Under the pieces are notes generated by a model that saw only the letters and a program-made list of their open reading frames with translations, did no database searches and was not told the origin of the DNA. This document shows, piece by piece, positions 1-8,607 of a stretch of DNA of 64,000 nt. Source of the DNA: Kineosporiaceae bacterium (GTDB lineage Bacteria; Actinomycetota; Actinomycetes; Actinomycetales; Kineosporiaceae); NCBI GenBank assembly GCA_016713225.1, contig JADJPO010000003.1, forward strand, positions 558,001-622,000, written 5' to 3'. Made by a program: the position numbers and the translations under genes. The stretch's first letter is position 1. Each line of letters opens with the position of its first letter.

Positions 1-1
1 C

Positions 2-442
2 TCGCCCACCCCGGAGTGGATCGACCGGTTCGAGGAGGACCCGGGCGCCGCGTTGGCCTATGCCTACGACATCGTCTGCAACGGCAACGAACTCGGCGGT
101 GGGTCGATCCGTATCCATCGCCGCGACGTCCAGGAGCGGGTGTTCGCCGTCATGGGCATCACCGGCGAGCAGGCGCAGGAGAAGTTCGGGTTCCTGTTGG
201 AGGCGTTCAAGTACGGCGCCCCGCCGCATGGCGGAATCGCCCTGGGCTGGGACCGCGTGGTGATGCTGCTGTCCGGGGCCGAGTCGATCCGCGACGTCAT
301 CGCCTTCCCGAAGTCCGGTGGTGGCTTCGACCCGCTCACCGGCGCCCCAGCCCCCATCACCCCGGAGCAGCGCAAGGAAGCCGGCGTCGACACCCCCGCC
401 CCCACCCCCACCCCCCCCCCCGACACCCCCACCCCCCGGTGA
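2..442 (+). CDS. aspS: Aspartyl-tRNA synthetase, C-terminal part (5' end outside window)
   Basis: This is the last 146 residues of a class II aspartyl (or Asp/Asn) tRNA synthetase, which charges tRNA with aspartate in the cytosol. The class II motif 3 region is visible (GGIALGWDRVVMLLSG, with the ATP-binding Arg), followed by the conserved SIRDVIAFPK segment typical of the bacterial AspRS C-terminus. The tail is extended and rich in Pro and Thr (TPAPTPTPPPDTPTP). It is encoded by long C runs at 391-437, where the reading frame is most open to sequence error. The stop codon TGA (440-442) lies inside the first copy of a dispersed 21-bp repeat. The start is upstream of the window. Confidence 0.93.
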   Translation, partial: SPTPEWIDRFEEDPGAALAYAYDIVCNGNELGGGSIRIHRRDVQERVFAVMGITGEQAQEKFGFLLEAFKYGAPPHGGIALGWDRVVMLLSGAESIRDVIAFPKSGGGFDPLTGAPAPITPEQRKEAGVDTPAPTPTPPPDTPTPR

Positions 443-490
443 TCATGTAATCCGTGCACGTTTGTGTGGTGATCATGCAAGTCGTGCACG
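439..490 (+). repeat. Dispersed palindromic repeat, two direct copies (plus orientation)
   Basis: There are two direct copies of a 21-bp element at 439-459 and 469-489. Each reads GTGATCATG, then a Y-AA block, then GTGCAC, and contains the self-complementary cores TGATCA and GTGCAC. The first copy supplies the aspS stop codon. The same element recurs in opposite orientation at 1497-1547, so the pair brackets the DUF559 gene. Other copies lie at 10009, 10050, 44809, 44839, 44865 and 49305. Confidence 0.85.
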
Positions 491-496
491 TTCTGG

Positions 497-1472
497 TCAC
501 CACGCGCGGCGGCCGATGCTCGGGCTCATACCCAAGGCCTCGCCGACGGCGAACTCCAGTGCCATGGATGGCCCGAAGACGAGGTTCTTGCGAACGGGCA
601 GGATGGTCCACCCCCATCGGTGGGCCACCTCGTCGCGGCGCAGCCGATCGGCCTCCGCGGCGCCGGGGGCATCGTGGAACTCCTCGCCGTCGTACTCGAT
701 GGCGTAGCGCACGTTCGGGTAGCCGAGATCGAGCCGCCGCACCTCTCGACCGAGCTCGTCCTGCAGACTGATCTGGAGCTGCGGCGGCGGGAATCCGGCC
801 TCGAGCAGCCGCAGCCGCGTGCACGACTCGCCGGGGGACTCCGCGCGCGGATCGCACCAGCTGATGAGGCGGCGAGCCTGATCGATGTATCGGGCGCCGT
901 TCCACCGCTCGACCAGCGCGCCGAGCTCGGTCGGCTGCACCAGGTTGCGGCGCGCCATGGCATCGAGCACCCCGGAGTCCGACGCCCGGCATCGACCAGC
1001 GCGCCAGGTCGATGGCGGTCCGGGCCGGCCGCACGCAGCGGACTCCCTGGACGGTCGTGAGATCCTCATCGCGCAGATCTGTGGTGTAGCAACGGATCTC
1101 AGGGCGGCGCACCGGGCTGTGTCCGATGGGGACGGCGCATTCGAGGGGCGGCAGGTCGCGATGCGTTCCCGGTCGCCGAGCATCGATGCCGAACAACCAG
1201 GCCGCGGTCGCTCGGCAGACGGCGGCGCCAGGAGGCAGAACGAGGGCGGCGGCCGCCGCCCGGAGACCGACGTCGTCCTCCGCATCCGCACGGACGAGGA
1301 CGCCACGAAGGGGCTCGCGCAACAGACCTTCCTCGAGCAGCTGGCTCAAGGCGCGGCGGGAATGGCCGCTGTCGACTGCGGCCCTGCGCAGGAAGGGTGT
1401 CCGGGGCAGGCAGGCCAGGAGGTAGAGGGCGCGGTGACTAGCCACCTGGCCAGCCTGACCGAAATCGGTCAA
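497..1472 (-). pseudogene. AbiEi-antitoxin-like / DUF559 (Vsr-like endonuclease fold) protein, frameshifted
   Basis: The N-terminal half (from about 1472 down to 990) and C-terminal half (about 985 down to 497) are in different frames. Removing one base near 984-989 joins them through the junction RWSMPASDSGVLDAMARRN into about 324 residues. The N-terminus resembles the winged-helix AbiEi antitoxin domain found in many actinobacterial proteins. The C-terminus (LDLGYPNVRYAIEYDGEEFH followed by RRDEVAHRWGW) is the DUF559/Vsr-like nuclease domain with its acidic YDG-E-H signature. Family members occur in many copies in actinomycetes and their function is not settled. Starts considered are TTG 1472 and nearby GTGs. 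Inverted pairs of a 21-bp repeat flank the gene on both sides. The frameshift may be real decay or a sequencing error. Confidence 0.75.
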
Positions 1473-1496
1473 GTGCCTCGAAAGTTATCCACAGGC

Positions 1497-1547
1497 GTGC
1501 GCGGATTGCATGATCACGGGTGTTTTGTGCGCGGATTGCATGATCAC
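1497..1547 (-). repeat. Dispersed palindromic repeat, two direct copies (minus orientation)
   Basis: Two copies of the 21-bp element read GTGC, then RCGGATTGCA, then TGATCAC on the plus strand (1497-1517 and 1527-1547). They are inverted relative to the pair at 439-490 and lie just upstream of the start of the DUF559 gene, completing an inverted bracket around it. Confidence 0.85.
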
Positions 1548-1620
1548 GGGGTGAGGCGGATCACTGGGTGGCAGGGGGTGCGAGGGACCTTCAGCCGGGG
1601 AGTGGGCCTGCCCGATTGCC

Positions 1621-1626
1621 TAATGT
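1621..1626 (+). promoter_or_regulatory. Putative -10 hexamer of the sulfur operon
   Basis: The hexamer TAATGT ends 7 nt before ATG 1634. This spacing puts the transcription start at or next to the start codon, which suggests a leaderless mRNA. No convincing -35 box is visible. Confidence 0.4.
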
Positions 1627-1633
1627 GCATGAC

Positions 1634-2383
1634 ATGCAGGAGCGGCAGAAGACGGCAGGAAAGGCACTGCTGAGTGCGCATGACGTGCAGGAGCTGCTTC
1701 ATGTCGACCGTTCGACCGTCTACCGGATGGCGGAGGACGGCCGGCTGTCGGCGATCAAGATCGGGCGGCAGTGGCGGTTCCCGGCGGCGGACATCCAGGC
1801 ACTACTCGATGGATCTGCCCCGTTGGGGACGGCGAGTGTCGCCGAGATCCTCCCGGCCCGGAGGGTCGATGAGCCTGCCGTGCGGTCGTCGCTCGACGTC
1901 GACCTCGCGGCCGCGGTCACCCAGGTCGCTGCCGATCTGCTCGGCGTGATGATGGTGGTCACCGATATGGACGGTGTTCCGATCACCGAGGTGTCCAACC
2001 CCTGCCCCTGGTTCGCGGAGCGCCTGGACGATCCGACGCTGCTGGAGACCTGCGCTCAGGAGTGGCAGCAACTGGCCGACGACCCCCGGTTCGAGCCCAC
2101 GCTGCACACCGGTCAACACGGCTTCGAGTGTGCGCGGGCGTTCATCCGCTCCGGAAGCTCGCTCGTCGGCATGGTCCTGGCCGGCGGAATCGCCCCCAGG
2201 ATGTCCGCCGACTCGCCCGACCCGGTCGGCGTGCCCCAGGGCCTCTACGACCTGGACGACGCCGAGCGGGCTCGCGTACTGGCAGCACTGCCCAGGGTGG
2301 CCGCCACATTGTCCCGGGTCCACACCCGGACTCCACAACCATCACAGACCTCGCACATCCCTCAGGGAAGGAACGCATCATGA
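1634..2383 (+). CDS. Transcriptional regulator: excisionase-type HTH plus PocR-like sensory domain
   Basis: A 249-residue predicted cytosolic regulator. Residues 13-58 (LLSAHDVQELLHVDRSTVYR ... IGRQWRFPAADIQALL) form an excisionase/MerR-type helix-turn-helix. Residues about 88-225 resemble a PocR domain (VTDMDGVPITEVSNPCPWF, then a second Cys in LLETCAQEW and a third in GQHGFECARAF). PocR domains sense small ligands or redox state; the ligand here is unknown. ATG 1634 is preferred over upstream starts because a TAATGT box lies 7 nt before it and the HTH starts soon after. Its stop overlaps the start of the sulfide:quinone-type oxidoreductase (ATGA), so it heads that operon and probably regulates it. 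Confidence 0.8.
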   Translation: MQERQKTAGKALLSAHDVQELLHVDRSTVYRMAEDGRLSAIKIGRQWRFPAADIQALLDGSAPLGTASVAEILPARRVDEPAVRSSLDVDLAAAVTQVAADLLGVMMVVTDMDGVPITEVSNPCPWFAERLDDPTLLETCAQEWQQLADDPRFEPTLHTGQHGFECARAFIRSGSSLVGMVLAGGIAPRMSADSPDPVGVPQGLYDLDDAERARVLAALPRVAATLSRVHTRTPQPSQTSHIPQGRNAS

Positions 2384-3620
2384 AGCGCCTGTTGGTCCTC
2401 GGTGCCGGTACGGCGGGCACGATGGCGGTGAACAAGCTGCGGCCTCGTCTGTCCGCCTCTGAGTGGAAGATCACTGTCGTCGACCCGGACGAGGTGCACT
2501 ACTACCAGCCGGGCTACCTCTTCGTGCCGTTCGGCATCTACCAGCCCGATGAGGTGCGCAAGCCGACGAAGCGCTTCCTGCCCGCTGGGGTGGACCTGGT
2601 GACCACCGAGGTCGACCGGATCGTGCCGGATGAGAACCACGTGCTGCTCATGGACGGAGCCCGGCTGGACTACGACTACCTGATCATCGCGACCGGTACG
2701 ACTCCTCGCCCGGACCAGACCCCGGGCATGGACGACGAGGCCGTCTGGCGAGACACGGTTCACGAGTTCTACACCTACGAGGGAGCCTGCGCGCTGGCCG
2801 AGAAGCTGCGTGGCTGGCAGGGCGGTCGGCTGGTGGTGCACATCACCGAGATGCCCATCAAGTGCCCGGTGGCACCGTTGGAGTTCACCTTCTTGGCGGA
2901 CGCGTTCTTCACCGAACAGGGAATGCGTGACCGGGTCGAGATCACCTATGTGACCCCGCTCGAGGGCGCCTTCACCAAGCCGGTGGCGAGCAAGTACCTC
3001 GGGGACATGCTGGACGACCGCAAGATCCTGCTGGAGTCGGACTTCATGGTCGAGCGGATCGATCCCGAGGCCAAGGCCCTGGTCTCCTACGACGAGCGGG
3101 AGATCCCCTTCGATCTCCTGGTGACCGTCCCCCTCAACATGGGCTCGGACATGATCGCCCGCTCCGGGCTGGGCGACGACCTGAACTACGTCGCGGTGGA
3201 CAAGGAGACCCTGCTCTCGAAGAAGTACGACAACATCTTCGCCATCGGCGATGCGAGTGACATCCCTGCCTCCAAGGCCGGCTCGGTGGCGCACTTCGCC
3301 ATGGACCTGTTCCCCGAGAACTTCCTGCGCCACGTGCAGGGCCTGGCGATGACCAACAAGTTCGACGGCCACGCCAACTGCTTCATCGAGACCGGTCACG
3401 GCAAGGGTCTGCTGATCGACTTCAACTACGAGACCGAGCCACTGCCCGGCAAGTACCCGCTGCCCGGGGTCGGCCCTTCAGCCTGCTGAAGGAGACCGAG
3501 ATGAACCACTGGGGCAAGGTCATGTTCCGCTGGATCTACTGGAACATCCTGCTGCCCGGCAAGGAGTTGCCGGTGCCCGCCCTGATGTCGATGGCCGGGA
3601 AGATGCGGGAGGACGTGTGA
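2380..3620 (+). pseudogene. sqr: Sulfide:quinone oxidoreductase-type FAD flavoprotein, frameshifted near C-terminus
   Basis: The protein belongs to the flavin disulfide reductase family closest to sulfide:quinone oxidoreductases, which oxidise sulfide at the membrane and pass electrons to quinone. It has an N-terminal FAD-binding Rossmann motif (LLVLGAGTAGTMA), a second GTTPRP segment and a third FAD motif (IFAIGDASDIP). Three cysteines (about 137, 162 in KCPVAP, and 334 in NCFIETG) match the spacing of catalytic cysteines in this family. Read literally it stops at 3489. One missing C at 3474-3476 would restore FSLLKETEMNHWGK and an amphipathic membrane-binding tail ending at 3620, giving about 413 residues. 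The start overlaps the regulator and the restored stop overlaps the DUF1641 gene, which supports the longer reading. Confidence 0.8.
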
Positions 3621-4366
3621 TGTCCACGGCCACAACGGTTCCCGTTGACCAGGCGGTTGACCTCGCTCATCGACTGGACCGGATCGAGGCTCAGCTGGTG
3701 CGGGTGTCCGACCAGTTGGAGGCCACGGCCCTCGAGCGTGACCGCTGGCGCGAACTGACCCACGAGCTCATGCCGGTCGCGCAAGGCGCCATGACGGTGG
3801 CCTCGCGTGAGCTGGAGGAGCTCAGCACCGAGGTGACGGTCGAGGACCTGCTGCGTTTCGCCCGCACCGCGGTTCGGGCGTTGCCCCAGCTCGAGGCCCT
3901 GCTGAGCCAGGTGGGCCCGGCCAGTGAACTGGTGCACGAGGCGACCTCACTGACCGGGGCCGGGGTCGGCGCCCTGTCGTCGGCGCTGGCCCAGGCGGAG
4001 GAGAAGGGTACTTCACCTTCTTGCGGGGCGGGGCGCACGTGGCGAACGAGGTCGTCACCTCCTTCGGCGAGGAGGACCTGAAGGCGTTGGGTGCCAACGT
4101 GGTGCTGATCCTCAAGACGGTGCAGCAGATGACCCAGCCGCAGATCATGCACTTCCTCTCGACCGCGATCTCCGACATCCAGGAGGTCGACGAGGCACCA
4201 CCGCCATCCGCCGTGAAACTGCTGTCGCAGATGCGTGATCCGCAGGTGCGGCGCGGTCTGTCGCGCACCCTCGCGGTGCTCGGCGACCTGGGGGGCTGCC
4301 GGTGAGGCCGAGCCGGGCGCCCGCAAGAAGTCCAAGGACCACAAGAACCCGTCACGAAAGGGCTGA
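3620..4366 (+). pseudogene. DUF1641 protein of the sulfide oxidoreductase operon, two frameshifts
   Basis: The first frame (MSTATTVPVDQAVDLAHRLD onwards) is helical and heptad-like. It breaks at about 4008, where a missing base would restore EKGYFTFLRGGAHVANEVV and the rest of the DUF1641 domain (DLKALGANVVLILKTVQQMT and a C-terminal RDPQVRRGLSRTLAVLGDL). A second shift in the six-G run 4290-4295 would extend the protein by a Lys-rich tail (KKSKDHKNPSRKG) to the stop at 4364-4366. The two shifts cancel, giving 248 residues, and close the gap to the next gene. DUF1641 proteins commonly neighbour SQR-like or formate dehydrogenase-type flavoproteins and may be accessory or scaffold subunits. Molecular role unknown. 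Confidence 0.7.
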
Positions 4367-4372
4367 GCAGCC

Positions 4373-4687
4373 ATGCCGGTCACCACCATCAACGGAAAGT
4401 CCATCACCGTCAACGACGAGGGCTTCCTCACCGAGTACGACGAGTGGGACGAGGACCTGGCCAAGGTGCTCGCCGCCAACATCGGCATCGACCTGACCGA
4501 TGCCCACTGGAAGGTCATCCACTTCCTGCGGGAGGACTTCAAGGCCCAGGGTGAGACCCCCACAACCCGCCGGGTGCAGCAGGTCGCAGGCATCCCGATC
4601 AAGGAGCAGTTCGTCCTGTTCCCGAAGAAGCCGGGACGCAAGATGTCCTACATCGCCGGCGTGCCGAAGCCACACGGCTGCGTCTGA
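4373..4687 (+). CDS. DsrC/TusE-family sulfur carrier
   Basis: A 104-residue cytosolic protein of the DsrC/TusE family, which carries sulfur as persulfide or trisulfide on a C-terminal cysteine. Family features are clear: NDEGFLTEYDEWDEDLAKVLA near the N-terminus, the DAHWKVIHFLREDF helix, and a C-terminal arm GVPKPHGCV with the penultimate Cys103. The second DsrC cysteine, normally about ten residues earlier, is replaced by Ser (KMSYIAG). The protein therefore resembles single-Cys TusE/DsrC-like carriers rather than DsrC that forms the intramolecular disulfide. It lies between the DUF1641 and DsrE-like genes and probably relays sulfur produced by the flavoprotein. Confidence 0.88.
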   Translation: MPVTTINGKSITVNDEGFLTEYDEWDEDLAKVLAANIGIDLTDAHWKVIHFLREDFKAQGETPTTRRVQQVAGIPIKEQFVLFPKKPGRKMSYIAGVPKPHGCV

Positions 4688-4736
4688 GCCCCGTCCACAC
4701 CCCTCGAACACACACTCCTGCAAGGGAAGTCACGCC

Positions 4737-5259
4737 ATGACCGCCGAAACCGCCCCGATCATCCCGTCGTTCGACGACGATGACGAGGATCGCAAGCTCG
4801 CCATCATCTGCTCCAAGGGCAACCTCGACATGGCCTACCCGGGGCTGATCCTGGGCAATGCCGCGCTGGGGGAGGGCGTCGAGACGCACCTCTTCTTCAC
4901 CTTCTGGGGCTTCGACATGATCATCAAGTCCCGGATGAACGACCTGCAGTTCAGCCCCGCCGGCAACGCCGCGATGCACCTGCCCGGCAGCGACCTGCAC
5001 ATGCCGCAAGCGCTGGCCCCGGCCATGACCGGCATGGCGACCAAGATGCTCAAGAAGCAGATCGCCGACCTCGGCGTGCCCGAGGTGCCCGGAGTTCCTC
5101 GACCTGATCACCGCGGCCGGTGGCCACCTGTGGGCCTGCAAGTTGTCGGCCGACATGTTCAAGGTGGACATGCCCGACCTGCGCGACGACGTCGAGGGCA
5201 TCATCACCGCGGCCGACTTCATCGAGCTGACCAAGGGCGCTCAGCTGCTGTTCGTCTGA
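4737..5259 (+). pseudogene. DsrE/DsrF-like sulfur relay protein, frameshifted
   Basis: The N-terminal part (RKLAIICSKGNLDMAYPGLI, then HLFFTFWGFDMIIK) is a DsrE-superfamily fold as found in DsrE2-type proteins paired with SQR and DsrC homologues. An extra base at about 5091 shifts the frame. Without it, the protein continues as EFLDLITAAGGHLWACKLSA and ends LTKGAQLLFV at 5259, about 173 residues. A Cys is kept in each part: ICSKG near the N-terminus and WACKLS near the C-terminus, the latter at the usual DsrE active site. The likely job is persulfide handling together with the neighbouring DsrC-like carrier. It is the last gene of the operon. Confidence 0.75.
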
Positions 5260-5313
5260 GTCGACTCGCCCGACCGGTTCGGATCGCGGGCACCACACCC
5301 GATCCGAACCGGT

Positions 5314-5319
5314 CACAAT
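5314..5319 (+). promoter_or_regulatory. Putative -10 hexamer, leaderless spacing
   Basis: CACAAT lies 6 nt before ATG 5326, so transcription would start at or near the A of the start codon. No clear -35 box is seen. Confidence 0.35.
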
Positions 5320-5325
5320 GCCCGC

Positions 5326-6322
5326 ATGACCGACGTGCTGCGCCTCGGCGTGATCTCGACCGCCATGATCGCGACGACCAAGGTGATCCCGGGGATCGCC
5401 TCGTCCACCCGGTGCCGGGTGGACGCCATCGCCTCGCGCTCGTCGAGCACCGCCGAGGCGGCGGCGGCCCGCCTGGGGATCCCACGCGCCCACGGCTCCT
5501 ACGAGGCGCTGTTGGCCGACCCCGACATCGACGCCGTCTACAACCCGTTGCCCAACCACCTGCACGCCGAGTGGAACCTGGCGGCGATCCGGGCGGGCAA
5601 GCACGTGCTGGCCGAGAAGCCGTTCGCGCTGACCGCGGCCGAGGCCGAGACGGTGTTCGCCGAGGCCCAACGCCACGGGGTGAAGGTGGTCGAGGCCTTC
5701 ATGTACCGCACCCATCCGAGTTGGCTCGAGGCCAAGCGCCTGGTTGCCTCGGGCGAGATCGGCACCCTGCGGCACGTCCAGACCTTCTTCGGCTACCACA
5801 ACCTCGACCCCGGCGACATCCGCAACGTCGTCCAGTTCGGTGGCGGCGCGCTCTACGACGTCGGCTGCTACGCGATCAGCTCGGCGCGCTGGCTGTTCGA
5901 TGCCGAACCCGAGGTGGTCGGCGCCACCCTGGAGCGTCGTCACGCTTCGAGGCACGTTCGGAACCGACACCGTGACCGCCGGGCTGCTGCGATTCCCCAC
6001 CGGCAGTGCGACGTTCGCCTGTGCCACCTCGATCGAGGACGGGCAATGGGTGCACATCATGGGCGAGGCCGGACGTATCGAGCTGTGGATCCCGTTCAAC
6101 ATCCCGACCGACCGGCCGACCCACCTGACGCTCACCCACGGCGGGGCGCCGCCGGTCGACCCGGCCGTACGGCGCATCGACATCCCGGTGGCCGACCAGT
6201 ACGCCACCCAGGCCGATGCCTTCGCCGCCCACGTGCTGGACGGCGCGCCACCGGCGGTGAGCCCGCAGGATTCGATCGCCAACCTGCGGGTCATCGAGGC
6301 GGTCTTCGCGGCCGCCCGCTGA
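5326..6322 (+). pseudogene. Gfo/Idh/MocA family NAD(P)-dependent oxidoreductase, frameshifted
   Basis: The N-terminal Rossmann domain (LRLGVISTAMIATTKVIPGI) and the AGKHVLAEKPFALT motif with the catalytic-type EKP lysine identify the Gfo/Idh/MocA family. EAFMYRTHP and GGGALYDVGCYAIS are also typical. After GATLER (about 5935) the frame changes; the continuation LRGTFGTDTVTAGLLRFPTG to NLRVIEAVFAAAR lies one frame over and ends at 6322. One extra base near 5930-5945 explains the break, and about 331 residues would result. Members oxidise or reduce sugars, inositols or related alcohols; the substrate cannot be read from sequence. It is a separate unit downstream of the sulfur operon. Confidence 0.78.
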
Positions 6323-6341
6323 CGGCCGGCCGCCCGGCCCG

Positions 6342-8588
6342 CTAGCCCTCGCGGATGCCGAACCGTTCGTGCAATCGGCGCAACGGTTCGGGCGCCCACC
6401 AGTTCCACTCGCCCAGCAGGGTCATCGTCGCGGGTACCAAGAGCATGCGAACCAGCGTGGCGTCGACCGCGACCGCCACCGCCAGGGCAACCCCGAGCTG
6501 CTTGATGATGAGCAGCTTGCCCGCCGCGAACCCGGCGAAGACGATCACCACGATGAGTGCGGCCGAGGTGATGATGCGGCCCGAGTGCTGCAGCCCCTGG
6601 CGCACCGCGGCGTCGTTGACGCCGGGGCCGGCTCCGCCGAGCTGATCACGGGTCTCCTTGATCCGAGACAGCAGGAACACCTCGTAGTCCATCGACAGCC
6701 CGAACGCGAAGGCCAAGGCCAGCGCCGGCACGGTCTGGTCGATGCCGCCGGTCGAGGTGAAGCCCAGCAACCCTTCCAGGTGGCCCTGCTGGAAGATCCA
6801 GACCAGGACGCCGAAGCTCGCCCCGAGCGAGACGGTGTTCATCACCAGCGCCTTGATCGGGATCAGGATCGAGCCGGTCATCAGGAACAGCAGCACGACC
6901 GTCGTGAGCGCCACGACGCCGACCGCCAGGGGAGCGCGGTGGGCGATGTCGGCCATGAAGTCGCGCACCACCGCGGTCTCGCCGGTCACCAGGATCGGAC
7001 TGTTGTCGCCGCGCAGCTCCCGGATCCGGTCGACCACGTCCCGGCCCGCGCTGAGGCGGGGGTCGCCGTCCGGCCGGACCCCGGCGACGGCGATGCGGTC
7101 GGCCCCCTCACCGATCACTTGCACCGGCTCGACGGTGGAGACCCCCTCGACCGAGGCGGCGCGGGCGGCCAGCGCCTTCACCGCCGCGGCGTCGCGGCCC
7201 ACGATCCGGATGGGGGCCGGATTCAGCGCGGGGAAGGAGGCTTCCATGGTGTCGAACAGGTGTCGTTGCTGGGAGGCGGGGGGAAGGATCGAGGTGCCCG
7301 TGGTGACCACCTCGATGCCCAGCACCGGCCACGCGGCGGCTGCCAGGGCCATCAGGCAACCCAGGAACACCACGACCGGACGCCGCTGCACCCGCCGGGC
7401 CAGCCGCGAGAAGGCACCCTCCTCGGGGGCGATGTCACCCAGCCGCCGGGCCAGCCGATTCAGGCCCGGGATCCAGTGGGTGATGCCCGGGCGCACCAAT
7501 CGGGTGCCGCCCAGGGCGAGCAGGGCGGGCACCAGGGTGATGGCCACCAGGACGGCCACCACGACCACACTGACCCCCGCCGCGCCGACCGCCCGAAGGA
7601 TCGATGCGTGGAAGAAGAGCAGGCCGGACAGACTGATCGCGACGGTGATGCCGCTGAAGAGCACGGTACGTCCCGCCGTCCCGAGGGTGTGCTCGAGGGC
7701 GCCCCGCATCACCTCGTCGTCCGGACGGCGCCGACGATCCCCGTTCTCCAGGTGCAGCCGGCGGACCTCCTCCCGGAACCGGCTCACCAGCAGCAGGCCG
7801 TAGTCGATGCACAGCCCCAACCCGAGCACGCTCACCACGCTCGGGACGCTCGAGTCCAGCTCGATGGCCAGCGAGAACAGCAGCAGGCTCGCCAGGCCGC
7901 CCCCGATCGAGGCGATCGCGCCGATGATCGGCAGGCCGGCGGCCAGCAGGCCGCCGAACACGAGCACCATCACCGCCAGGCTGATCGGTAGGGCGATCGC
8001 CTCGCCGATGCGCAGGTCCTCCTGCACCTGGCTGTTGACCTCGTCGACCAGTTGCTGGACGCCGCCGATGGTGATCCGGTCGGCGCCCACGGTGCGTAGC
8101 TGCGCGCCGAGGCGGTTCAGGTGATCCTCGACGGTCGCGGTCACCGCGTCCTGCGCCGGCCCACTCAGCTCGGGTGCGAGGCGCACGCTGACGATGATCG
8201 CCGTCCGGTTCGTGGAGACGAACATCGACGGCGCGGCTGCGGTGGCCGGGGGGAAGAACGGGTCGACCACCATCGCCACGTTCGGTACGGCGGAGAGTTC
8301 GGCGCGGGCCGGTTGCAGCACCGTGGGCAAGGTGGGGGCCGCCGGGTCGATGCCCTCGGCGAGCAGGATGACCGAGGTCTGGCCGGGATCGGCCCTGGCC
8401 AGCAGATCCTGGCCGTCCCGGCTCTCGCCGGGAACCGTGGGGGCATCGCCCGCCTTCAGCCGTTCGAACAGGCCGGTGAAGCCCAACGCGCCGCTGGCGG
8501 CCGCGAAAGCGAACACCAGCAGGATGAGCCAGACAGCCACGAACCAACGGGCCGATCGATGGATCCGCCCACCCAACCAATGCAGCAC
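6342..8588 (-). CDS. MMPL/RND-family membrane transporter
   Basis: A 748-residue polytopic inner-membrane protein of the MMPL (RND superfamily) type. Each half begins with one transmembrane helix (ARWFVAVWLILLVFAFAAASG at the N-terminus), then a large extracytoplasmic domain, then five clustered helices. The conserved GLCIDYGLLLVSRFREE and AFGLSMDYEVFLLSRIKE segments carry the paired Asp-Tyr residues of the proton relay. Such proteins export lipids, glycolipids or hydrophobic compounds; substrate unknown. GTG 8588 is chosen because it opens directly before the first helix and leaves a 19-bp divergent gap to rarA. Longer upstream readings run into rarA and lack support. Confidence 0.88.
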   Translation of the reverse strand: MLHWLGGRIHRSARWFVAVWLILLVFAFAAASGALGFTGLFERLKAGDAPTVPGESRDGQDLLARADPGQTSVILLAEGIDPAAPTLPTVLQPARAELSAVPNVAMVVDPFFPPATAAAPSMFVSTNRTAIIVSVRLAPELSGPAQDAVTATVEDHLNRLGAQLRTVGADRITIGGVQQLVDEVNSQVQEDLRIGEAIALPISLAVMVLVFGGLLAAGLPIIGAIASIGGGLASLLLFSLAIELDSSVPSVVSVLGLGLCIDYGLLLVSRFREEVRRLHLENGDRRRRPDDEVMRGALEHTLGTAGRTVLFSGITVAISLSGLLFFHASILRAVGAAGVSVVVVAVLVAITLVPALLALGGTRLVRPGITHWIPGLNRLARRLGDIAPEEGAFSRLARRVQRRPVVVFLGCLMALAAAAWPVLGIEVVTTGTSILPPASQQRHLFDTMEASFPALNPAPIRIVGRDAAAVKALAARAASVEGVSTVEPVQVIGEGADRIAVAGVRPDGDPRLSAGRDVVDRIRELRGDNSPILVTGETAVVRDFMADIAHRAPLAVGVVALTTVVLLFLMTGSILIPIKALVMNTVSLGASFGVLVWIFQQGHLEGLLGFTSTGGIDQTVPALALAFAFGLSMDYEVFLLSRIKETRDQLGGAGPGVNDAAVRQGLQHSGRIITSAALIVVIVFAGFAAGKLLIIKQLGVALAVAVAVDATLVRMLLVPATMTLLGEWNWWAPEPLRRLHERFGIREG

Positions 8589-8594
8589 GGCAGA

Positions 8595-8600
8595 TAGCGT
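8595..8600 (+). promoter_or_regulatory. Putative -10 hexamer of rarA
   Basis: TAGCGT lies 7 nt before GTG 8608 in the short divergent gap between the MMPL gene and rarA. The spacing implies a leaderless transcript. Confidence 0.4.
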
Positions 8601-8607
8601 GGCAGGT

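Noticed and set aside
439..1547. CRISPR array
   Set aside because: The repeats are short, palindromic, few and not separated by regular spacers.
620..1673. Plus-strand open frames opposite the DUF559 gene
   Set aside because: They show no domain. The minus-strand reading joins across one indel into recognisable AbiEi and DUF559 domains.
6369..7991. Long open frame on the plus strand opposite the MMPL gene (540 codons)
   Set aside because: It is Gly/His/Gln/Asp-rich with no hydrophobic pattern, and is the mirror of a strongly supported MMPL transporter with clear membrane helices.
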